NCBI RefSeq assembly: GCF_000764305.2
Contig: NW_025944732.1
Location: forward strand, 41,193 to 105,192
Direction of reading: 5' to 3'
Length of the DNA: 64,000 bases
Origin: Hyalella azteca
Lineage: Eukaryota > Arthropoda > Malacostraca > Amphipoda > Hyalellidae
Positions 49,301 through 61,300 of the stretch are shown here, in pieces. The notes under the pieces are model-generated. The model saw nothing but the letters and a program-made list of their open reading frames with translations, ran no database searches and was not told the DNA's origin. Numbering within the stretch: position 1 is the first letter of the stretch; each line of letters opens with the position of its first letter. Position numbers and translations under genes: made by a program.

Positions 49301-52300
49301 CATGCCCGCTAGTAATGAGAAATTTTAAATGGAAGATGCCAGTACGTGTAAGATGGTTACTATGCCTTAATTCTGTCAAATAAAATAATATAATGGTAAT
49401 AATTAATAACAATATAATCGAAATTAAGCAGTAGGAGCTACTAATTTCAAACTGGTCAAACGCTCAGCATTACGATGAAAACGGATAATATAAATTGGAG
49501 AATTTCGAACGAGCATTAACTGAACACTTATGAACTCAAAAAAATAACAGTCACTGAATCAACTCTGAAGTTTTAATGCATAAAATTTGATGGCTTCGGA
49601 AATTTTTAATACGGGAAAATATATTCAGATTATAGCATATATTTAGCAGAGTTTTTCTATTTAATAAGCTTTCAATTTGCTGCCGATTTTAACAGGAGGC
49701 CATAGTACATGGGGACAAAATCTGGTGATCAAGATTCGTTTTAACGTTGGTGGAAAATATGTCTGCTAAGTATCGTTATATTGCATACCATGCAGTTCCA
49801 TTGTATATGCGGTGCCGCAAAGAGTCGTGCTTAAGATAGTTTATCACATTGCGTGTAAGCCACAGCAGTTTAACTCAAACTATTTCCTCACTCGAAAGAA
49901 GTACCTGCTAGTTCATGAATTAGTAAGTATGATATTCAAAAGCATATAAGGATGTCGCTATGCGGGAATTGAGAAAGTCGATCCTAGAAGTCACGAATAT
50001 ATGTTTATCCTGGGAGCAGCATTTAACTACTAAAAACGATTTGAGTTTTGGATTTTTGTCAAGTCATGATAATAATAATCTCAATCTAATAAATATTGAT
50101 CGTCATTTTTTTATTTTTGCGGCCAGAATCAACCGCAAACTTCAATTTTAAAGCTTGTATCTGTTTTGAAATCCTTTTATTTCTGTGCATTGTAGTTTTT
50201 GTAATTACATTGATTTGTATTTGGCCTTTGAAATGACTGCACAAAGTTTCTTAGCTAAACCTTAATTTTGAAACGCATAGTCAGCCTAGTCTGACCATAA
50301 ATTAAAATTCTATGCATAATATTATTAATTACATGTAAATGAATTCTACGTATTATTGTATAGAACAGCGCGGAACATAAGCAGGTGCGCCCAGGGTCCG
50401 CTAGACTTTGAGTAATTGAATTGCCACGCTGTAATGGAGCTTATCTTGCGGACACGCCCGTGCTCGTGTCTCGTGTATGCAAGAGACAACGTTCTTATAT
50501 CGGCCTTATAATATGTCGAAGCAAGGAAAATAGAGGTGATGGAGATGTGGGCGAGTAATAGAGAGCCGAACTTTTCTCATCACGGAAAAAATATGTATAG
50601 TATGGGAAATTAGGTTCGTTGTGGGAAAATATGTAAAGTAAGAGAAATATGAATAAGAAAATATGAATGAGAAAATATTTGTAGTAGGAGAAAATATTTA
50701 TGCAAGAGAAAATATGTATAGAATGGGAAATTATGTATAGGATGGGGAAATTTGTATAATAGGAGAAATTATGTTGACAGGAGAGCATACACAAAGCAGT
50801 ATCTTCAGAAGCAATTTGGTAGGTAATTGAACGTAATTTAATTTCATGCCTTGGCAATGACAATAAAATTTTAGGGATTATTTATACTTTGCTTCGTTAC
50901 AGAATTTCATCAGTTAGATTAAATGAAATAAACTTCACACATTAAACACTTCCTGGAGCATCTAAATATATCCCTAAAACATTTAATGCTTACACAGTAG
51001 CAATTAAATCCCGCATGCAAGACGGCCAAAAACAAACAAAACAGTAAAAATTACACTAATGTATATTCCATATACGCAAAGGATTCCTGTGCGGTCCTCG
51101 CAGGATTTTCCGAGCCCAAACTTTATAGCAGCAAAAAGCTCATCATCGTAATGACCGAGCTAATAATGGCCATCTGTAGGCGTGCCGAGAATGAGTTCTC
51201 TTCTACTGAAGCCAATTATTTTTTAGCATGCAAAGGCCTTAACAAGTTATTTCAAGGGTGGCGAAACGCATTACTCCTCGGAGATTATGAAAATTACACC
51301 CTGCGTGTGAACAACTTTGCGTTGCATGTGAGCTTTTGGATGTTTCTTGAGTACTTCAATGGGCGTGTGCTGGCCGTTGAGTTTTTAAGCATTTTGCGTT
51401 GCGTAGATAAAAGTTATTAATACAGTTGAAGTGCCTCTGGTTGTGATCATTTGCGTTAGTATGAAGAATTTTACGTGGAATTTAAATTCTTTGTACTATA
51501 AAGTACAAATTGGTGTAATGTATTGAATCGCTCTTGATTTAAAACTTCTTGGTTTACCGCACGCATTACGCAATCGGTCCATTAATTCAAATCCCGCCAT
51601 TCCATTCAACGTAGTTAATTCTTTTCTTCATGCTAATGCATTCGGCAATTTGTGAGATTTAATTTGATTCACTTTGCATTCGTCAATTTATTACAACAAT
51701 TTTTTTGAAAGTGGATCATTTGTCCTTTTTTTCTGTACAATAAAATTTACTGACACTAGCGTATTTGTAAATTTATATTGCAGCTATGTTTATTAGCAGA
51801 TACAATGTACCCCAAATGGTGAATTAACTATATTAAAACTACAAATTAATTTTATCATGCGTTAGCAAGCTCACTGACACTTTTTCTACAACGTCGATAC
51901 TGCAAAATAATTATTTCATGAGAAACAAGCGAAAACGCGACGTTACAGTTCAAGCGATACTCATAGAATTATCATAAGACCAATTAATCAGTAAAAAATT
52001 TGTGAGAGTTATTTTAGTGAGATTTTATTGCATGGTAAAATGCCATTAATTATTTGCCGGAAGCTTTAACTAAAATACATTCGGTTAATTACATTCGAAA
52101 AACATAAAATCCATTATTCCTGTTCAATCCATCAATTTGTTCACAGATTTAGGATTGTGAACAGCTAATCAGTATGAGAGTTATAGAGCTTCCATCATTT
52201 GTCCGTTCACTTTTTACAACACTTCTCTTTAACTTCACTTCTTGTCTGTCTGTCTGTCTGTCTGTCTGCTACAAATCTTGTAATCAAAATTTAATACACT

Positions 52301-55300
52301 TCTACTTATCCTATCGATCTGAAATTTTGCACACTTGTGTAAAGTTGGAGACAATGCATGAATCAAATGTCAAAATAAAAGATTTTAAAAATTAAAAAAA
52401 AATTTTTTTTAATATTAAAAAAATTAAAAAAATAATTTTGCCAGCTACAAATCTTATAACTGATATTTGACACACTTTTACCTGTCTGATTGATCTGAAA
52501 TTTTGCACACTTGTGTGAAGTCAGAGGCAATGCATGAATCAATTAACAGAATAAATAATTTTGAAAAAATTATATATTAAAAAATTGATATATTAAAAAA
52601 AATTGAAAAACTAAATTTTTAATTTGAAAATTAAATGAGAAATTCATTGTACATTTGTGAGATTGGAGACACTGGATTCTTTGGAAGTGTTGTCTTTAAA
52701 AAGTAATTTTTAAACGCATATTTTGATCTTAATAATACCGCCATTGAATATTATATTCCGCAATGCTGCCTTGTTAGAAAAAGCTTTAAAATGTTGAAAT
52801 GTGTAACACGCTTCCTATTTCGTCACGTTTATCTGCATATTGAAATAAACAAGAATTTCTCGTATATAAATCGTTTTGCGTCACGGCTTTTGTTGAGGCA
52901 AACCTGTTGCACATGTAAAAAATGTGAAATGTTCTGAATTGATCAAAACTTTAGAAAATTATTATATTTTTGTTTCTGAACTCTTGAATAAATAAGCAGT
53001 ACAAACTTATTGCCTAAATTATTTATTTGCTTCGTAATTAGGCTCTGACAATTAACGGACAAATCATGGAAGCCGTAGAGGTCTCAAAATGATTAGCTTT
53101 TTTGTAATTTTATATTCATAAATAAGCGTGTGCACCACTTTGGAACAGGCAAAATATTTTTGTAGCACAGAGCCTTGACGCGAATCGGTTCAAATACGAG
53201 AAATTCTTGTTTTGTTCCCATGCAACGTGGTTACAAATTCTTTCAACTCACTACGCCAAATATTTCCGGCAGAAATGTTGTTCAATGCAAACGTACTTTG
53301 AAAAAATGTCATCACCTTGCGTCTAATATTTTCAGGAGAAATATTGGTCAGTGCTAACGTAGTTTGAAAAAAATGTCGTCACCTTGCGTCTAATATTTTC
53401 AGGAGAAATGTTGTTCACTGCAAACGTAGTTTGAAAAAAATATCATCACCTTGCGTCTAATATTTTCAGGAGAAATGTTGTTCAATGCAAACGTAGTTTA
53501 AAAAAAATATCATCACCTTGCGTCTAATATTTCCAGGAGAAATGTTGTTCGTGGAACAAAGGGTGGGTGACTCATTACGACTGCCGTGTGACGTCATACC
53601 TCCGCTGGGGGACGCCGTGGCGGTCATCCTGTGGTACAGAGACAAAACTCCCACAGCGATTTATACGTGCGTATTTCAGGAATTAATTCAGTCTTTTTTG
53701 TTTGTACAACGAAAAATCGTACTTAGTCAATAATTATGATAAAGCTATGGTAACGAATGCATATATTTGTAACGAATTATTTAATTACCATGAGCACAAT
53801 TCTAAAATAAGTAATTTATGATGAAAATTACACAGAAGTTAAGTCTGAACATTAGCAAACATTTTGCCAAAGAATACTGCCTAAAGTCGTGACTACAGTT
53901 TTTCTGGTAATAAAATAAAAAGTGAAGTAAATTTATTATGAACCGCATAAAATTGACTGCACATAAAGCTCAGGGGAACTTGGCAAGTTTTGGTATTCTT
54001 GAGCCTACGACTGAGTGTAAACTGCAAACTGCTCTATTTAGTGATGTATTATTTTAATTATCAAGAAATTGCAGAAAGAATGCTCCTGCTGACAATGTAT
54101 TAATCGCTTCCTAGCAATCGTTTAAAACTTAAATGGCTATCATCATACCTTTCATATTATTTTCAGATGGATATTCTTATTGCAATGGATCTAAAACATT
54201 ATTACAATTTTATTTGTAATATTTTAACTGTTTCTACAAAAAATGAAGTGCTGCTGCTCATAAAAAATGCCTTCCGCCTCAATTGGCCAATTTCTCAGGT
54301 CATAGCAGCCTTCTCAGCTCACTGAAAATCATTATGGTCACTGATAATTTCGGCAATTTATGACAAGACTCTTCTTGCTATGGCATCTATAATGAACCCC
54401 TCAGGTACGATGCTCGAAATGAATCGCTGGGGTTCCAGCAACACACGCCTCGGGGTCCAGACCTAGCTTCCAGAGCCTCTTTTTACCACAAGCCGCCAGC
54501 TGCGTTAACCATTACTGGAGCTCTGCCTGAAGACTCTGGAATATATCAGTGCCGCGTTGACTTCACTCAGGCTCCGTCCAGGACGACAAGAATTCAGGTA
54601 TCGCAGTGGGAAAGTTATGGACTTACAAAATTTATTAACCAATTTTGGAGTATAACGTTACCTTTGACCGGTTAAATTCAATAGTGAAGATCCATTTAGC
54701 GAATAAAGCGCCAATGGAGAACACGTTAAATATTTTTTGCGCAAACCAAAAATTAAAGAGCATTTTTGAGCTCAGCAGAATATCATGTTATGCGATAAAT
54801 TGAATATGTTTCCTTTTTAATAATCGTAAAAGGAAAAAGTGGTCACCAAAATTGAGGAAACATGTGTAGTGCATGTATGTGTCATGTTTTTAAATAAAAG
54901 GGCTAAAAAAATTGTTGGTCGAAAGAAAACTAGAAGGTCGAAAGAAAATAGAAAGCTTTAAAAAAAGTATATGGTATAAAGAAAGTTGGAAGGTATGAAG
55001 AAAACTAAAAGAATCACATAAATTAATTAAGTAATCCTGTATGTTATATTGCTCTATTAAGGCTGTGGTGGTGACTGAGATCAAGGACATAGCCAGCCCG
55101 CCCGTGGGCAGCACGAGTCCCTCTCTCATGGACCGCACGGTGGAGGCCTCACTCCACCAGCCTCTGAGGCTCATATGCCGCACTGCTGGGGGTGAGTAAA
55201 TATATATTTATTTGTTTAAAAATATTTGTCTATGTGCTAGTTCTACTTTTAAAGTCTGTATTATTCAAACTGAATTTTGAATGTATTGCACCGCAAGCTG

Positions 55301-58300
55301 AGGAAAATATATCCATTTTATTCAAAATTATTCATTATTATTGTAAGTTCTACAAATAATTCGTATAATATTCTGACTGAATTTTGAAAATTCGGCATTA
55401 GGCATAATTTAAAATGATGTTTAAATTAATAATTTAGATAGTCAGTTTGACATTTGAGGCTAGTGCAGAGGGACGTTTTCTCCATTTTAATCAACTTGAA
55501 ACTCTACTTTGAACAAACTGCATGATAAGTGTACAGTTTTGAGCCAAAATTATAGGTTATACGATAAAAAATTTATTTACTGTCATTTTTGACTGATTCT
55601 GTCCCCGTAGCATCACAAGTATCGATTTTCCGCAGCAATCATGTTATGTAAGTTCAATTTATCATGTAAATTGCTAGATTACGATGAAAACCAATATGGT
55701 GTACGAAGTTAGTTTTTGTACATCAGTCGATAGTTATTGACACCGAAAATGATCAAAATTACTTTTTGCTGCACGACGAATGACATGATGATTTTTACGT
55801 ACAATTTGTTTACCGTTTAATTGAAAAAATGTTGCAGATCGTTTGTGTGATTTATATCCAGACGAAAGAAAACGTATTGGAATAATTACAGAGATAGAGA
55901 ATAAATTTGGGATGGAAAGTAATACAATTGTGACATACGTTCGTTCTCTAGGCTTCAAAAAACTTGTGATATCAAATTCATGTATTTAGGATTACTCTAT
56001 TTCTTCTCAGAATTACATATTAGATTCAATTTTTCAAAAGCACTCGGTGTCTTCAATTATATTGGAGTTTTAAATTTAAGCAAGCTCGTCTGAATTTTCA
56101 GTTCTTGACACATTATGAGGCTACAGGATATTATGTCAGTTTAAAATTGATTGATATGGAGTCGTTGCTGCTGGACAAATTTGCCTGCAGTGAAGAATCG
56201 AAATTCACATTGTTATGTTAATTCATTCAAGGGTATTATTTTCAAACGCCTTTAAAATCGGTAAAAAGGAACAATTCCAGAGAAATAAATTTCACATTCA
56301 GTATTGAAGGAAGAAAATTTCGTATGCGTAAGGTAACAGCAGTGATCAGGTACCAGACGTTATATTAATTTCAACAATTCAAGTGCTGGTTTTATTGATT
56401 CTAATTTTAAGTTAACCTATTTGAGTCATGATTAAGTTAATGATGAACTTTATCGTTATCAAAAATATTCTCTCTGAAGAACATTGAGATAGAGTTGTCA
56501 TGTGAAAATAATCTGATCGAACTAGATCTCTGTAAAAAAAATTATTCCATTCTGTTCTTCTGTTTAACTTCCCGTCTTATTTTTTCTACTTTTTTACAGG
56601 AGATCCGCAACCAAAAATCTGGTGGACCATCAAAGACTACATCATCCCAACCAGGAACGAGTTTCAGCCCAGTATGCAGATGTCTTTAAAGATGCTGCAG
56701 AAGACATACATTTCACGACCATCCTTCAACACGATCAACACTTCAAGCCGCCAGATGTCGAGAAACTCCATACATCAGAGCAACAAGCCTGTCGAGAAAA
56801 GCCAAAAAGAAAGGCCTTTTGAGGACAACCATCTTCTAGAGACTGGTATTTTTCACGCCATGCATCGCTTAGAACTTTCTCCGAGTCAGCCCTATGGAGA
56901 TATTCACTCGACTTACGATCTTACGACACAGAAGAATATGACTTTAAGTACTCTGAAGATCGCCAACATCACAATGGCTTATGATGATGCGGATCTTTCT
57001 TGCTGGGCTGCCAACTCCAACTTGTCTACGCCGCTGGAGGTCAAAATGCAGCTGGAAATCTTCAGTACGTGAAATTTTTCAGATGAAATAGCCTTATGAA
57101 AGTTCTATTCCTTACGAAAATAAATATGTTCTATTACAAACTTACGGAAATGAATATTTTCGGAATTGAGAGGCAGCCGGACAGCATGAGATTAATCGAT
57201 CAATATTCTTTTCAAATGTCGGGTGGTGAAAGCAACCCGATGACGTGCAATAGGAGTATTTACATGCTAAATAAAAGCGCCATGCAAGAAATAATTATTT
57301 ATATTCATATTGGCTTCATTTACGAAATTCTATATAAATTAAATCATGTCAATAAAATTGCGTTAAGAATAAGGATAATAATCTTGATAATAAATGACTT
57401 GATAATAAATGACTTTGCCTTGAAAATATAGTATTTAAAATATTTTCTGAGTTAAAAATCGGAAATTCTATATCTTTTAGGATTTACTCACACCAAAAAT
57501 AAGTGAGATTCTCTCCCAACAAAGGTCCGCCGTCATCAGTGGATTTGGTTGATTTTCCTGAGGCCTTCACGTCAGGGGAACCTCATCCTCTGAGTTGCCG
57601 TGTGTACGGGTCGAGGCCACGCCCTAAACTGGAGTGGTCGCTTACCAAACCTGACAGCCCAGCCATGAAGCTCAGCACTCAGGTATTATTAAACATTATT
57701 ATTGGATATTTTCTCTATTTTCTGAACTCTAACGACCATTGTAGTGTCTAGAAAGACAATGACGTCCCAATAGCCTTAAATGAGTTCAAAGCCAGGCCTA
57801 CTCTTTAATGCCGAAGATACTATACTATACTATACTATACTATACTATACTATACTATACTATACTAAAGCGTTAACGAATTTTTTTATTTGTTAGCTTA
57901 CGATGTTTACGCCGATGCATTACATAGGTAACAATTTTCAAACGCTTTTTGAAGTTAAAAACCCACGAACACTTGATGAAATATTAAAAAATAGTGAAAG
58001 TTTCAAGTACTCGAATGAGTTGACTCGATGGCCTGAGGTCATAAGGTCAGGTATCTCAAACGTTCCGTAATTTTAGAAAACGCTTACTGACTCTTTTGAT
58101 GAAAAATGATGTCACTGATGAATAAGGCACTAATCATTTAGTTAATTCAAGTACTAAATTCATCACATTCATTAGAATGATAGTCACTGCTGGACGAGTT
58201 CTGCTTTCACCTATAATAAATCAGCCTAACTAAACTTGTAACTCGTTTTTAGATTAATGAACCCAAAAATCATGATTTATTGAAGGCAATTTCATAAAAG

Positions 58301-61300
58301 AATATATTAGTTAATTGGTTGAATTTGTTGTCTACTTTGAAGTGAACTTCTTGTGGAAAAAAAGGCAGAATTACTTATTATGAGCTCACTAACAGAATAA
58401 TCTGGTTTAAATTCTTTAGTCCTGAAACAAATTTAACTCGTCAGTTGAAGCGCACATAAATTTGCACTTCGTGTTAAAATCTTGGGATTAAATATAACAA
58501 AGAATTTGCGGAATATTGTTCACTGCTGTAAATTTTTTTCGTGCAACTTGAATAAAACGTTGGTAATTGATACGTGAGCAAATTTTACTTGCATAATATT
58601 TAATATTTTCCAAATTCATCAAGTTCAACGAGCTAACAACATCACGATAACTCTCTTAAAAGAGTTAACTAAATGACTGTGATAAAAAAATTTTTCGAAG
58701 AAAGAGCAATATTCCGACAGGCTTTATGTTCTTTTCATCTGGAATTCAAGTATTTAAGCATCATTTACTCTCATTTGACAGGACTTGAACGATCCGAATT
58801 TCTGGTCTCCCTTGGATGGCGGTGGCACCTCAAGTCGAGTGACTTCGTCAACTGCAGTTCAAACACTGCAGTTGAGTTCAAGTCCAAGCCACTCTACGAA
58901 GATCGACAGGACGCTCTTAAGAAAACAGTCCTACAGTTCAGGGCAACTCAAAGTCGTGCTCGGTAAAGAGGATCATGGTGGCAAACTCTCGTGTGTTGCT
59001 TGGAACAACTTCTTTCCGAACTACAAAGTGAACGCCACTAAGACTATTCACGTTAATTGTGAGTGAAGTAGGGATTTTGAGTATTTTAAATGGAAAATAT
59101 TATCCTCAACATGATGTTTGATGAAAATAATATCTATTTACTCTGAACTAAGCGGCATTAGAAGTAGGGTATTGTTATTGTGATTTGTAAGAAAAATGTG
59201 TAGCGTCCTGGAATTTGGATTAATGACCCAGTTTCTAATATCATACGATATTAGGGGTAAATTTTAGATGAACATATGAACATATTTTAAACGAGTATCT
59301 CTAATGATGAAGACTATCTCGTTGCGATAGTTTGATATAATACTGTATAAGGAAAGCACCGGCGCGCCAAATTATGTTAAGTTCGTATGAATTTTAAATG
59401 GTCTAAATGGTTTAAATGGTTTAAATAAAACTTCGAATGATGCTATTTTTGTTTGTTTACAATCGCAAGAATCCTTTTATAAATCTGTTCGGGCATTATC
59501 ATTTAATTGTATGGTTGGACAATAAGATGAAGGTAATTCTTTCATTATAGTACAATAGTACAACATTGAGATTGTTCGCGGCACGGTTATGAAATTTACA
59601 TAGGAGATGAAATCTATGCGTAAAAGTATGAATGAAATAAAACCTATGAAAACGTATCCAATTTACTAGGTTAATTGTTCTTAAACTTTTTTGATATCAA
59701 GTTATGATAAAGTAACATGAAGTACTCACCTATAACACATTTTGCTAAACTGCCGGATAACATTAGTTTTGGGCGAATCTAGAAATTAGGAAAAAATACG
59801 TTAAGCGGTAGTATAGGCGATGTTGGTTTTCAGTTATACTCGTATCAATAACTAACTTCTCATTTTTGGGCATGAATTTTTATAAGCAATATATTTTACA
59901 ACCTAATGTCATTTATATCGTTTTGGAATATAAGCATGAGATCTGCGAGAAATATAAACAATTTTAAATTATTTCACTAATTCAAAACAAGTAGTAGAGT
60001 AATTTTTACTGTTCCCTCTTTTTACTTATAAAGCGTTCTGTTGAAGATCACTGCATTCTCAAAAGTGTTCCTTGTTTTAACCTACAGATGCTCCAGAAGT
60101 TGAATTGGAATTGGGAGTCAAAATCGACCCTTCACAGGTGCGTGAAGGCACAGACTTGTACTTCACCTGCAAGGTGGACTCGCGGCCTCCAGCAGACCAG
60201 CTCTCCTGGACACATAAGGTAGCATGTCGAAAATATAGAAAAAAAATTAGATCAGTACTCACTGCAGTGAGTGACAGAGAGCGTATTTTCTCGTGCATAA
60301 GTCAGTCACAAACGGGCGGACGGACATGACGAGCACAATAGCGCCTTTTTCCATAAATGAGAAAATGCGCTAGAAACATAATAATATGTTTTCAAAACAT
60401 AATAACGTAATGTGCACGAAAAATTTCACATTTAAAATAAAATTACCTTCATGCTATAAAATTGCCAGTGTAATTTACTGGAATATAAGATGTATATAAA
60501 ATTGAATTCGCCTACACTGTTATAATGTATAATGGTAATGACAAAGATGCCACTGAAGGGAGCTTGAAGCTCACAATAAAGTGCTTAAGATTGGTGTTGC
60601 TCGGGTGTTCTCTACCGGTTACTTTTTAGCGTAAATGAAGAGCATCTTATCAAATCTTATCACTTTAATAACACAAATGCCTAGAAAGGATGATAAGCTA
60701 GTGAAAATACTTTTTTCCCTTTGAAAAAAAACACTCATTTTCCTGGTTATCAAGTTTATTTCTCAATTTTCAATTCAGCTTTAATGTGCATTAAAATACT
60801 CACCGTAGATTCAAATGGATTAGACCCCGGTCTGAAAATTTTTATGATGTACAAAAATGGTTCCAATATATTTTTAGAAATTTGTATTGAAAATCTGCCG
60901 AATGGCAGACGGACGGTTTCGAGTTTTTAGAGTGTCATGGCGATCGCTTCAACGAGAGTGGCTCGATTATTCCACTCTATCAGCACTGAATATTAAAACC
61001 TTCATTTTTACTCGTTTTGTTTCGCGCGTGCGAGCTTTGAATATCACTGGAGGCAGCCAATTGCGCTGGTTGCTGAAATTAGATTCTGTAGTATAGTTTC
61101 GATTTCTTCTATATTAATAAGCAACTATATTGTAACGATCAGCAATGTTTTTATGTTAATTTATCTGCATGTTCGATATATTCGCCGTCTTTGATGAATT
61201 GTTCCAGCTAACACGGAAGCATAAAATTTTAAACTTTTTCTAGAAAGTTCCCAATTCTTCACAATAACTATGAGCATATAAATTTATTTTTGGAAAAATA

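Larger units (their letters stand above)
40340..53536 (+). other. First intron (13.2 kb) of the Sidestep-like gene
   Basis: Begins GTGAGA and ends TTCCAG. It holds a 120-bp direct duplication, both copies of repeat family B, one copy of family A, a T-rich possible retroposon tail, an AT-rich minisatellite at 50.5 kb and the acceptor-spanning 67-bp array at its 3' end. Other open frames inside (51151-51420 plus, 44247-44450 plus) have no recognisable domains. Confidence 0.55.

Noticed and set aside
50495..50863. 122-codon minus-strand frame rich in Tyr, Ile and Phe
   Set aside because: It overlies a purine-rich degenerate repeat and has no domain-like pattern.
55825..55992. 54-codon plus-strand frame in the fourth intron with helix-turn-helix-like composition
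   Set aside because: Phase would fit an alternative exon, but it has no Ig features, ends in a stop, and the length is compatible with chance.
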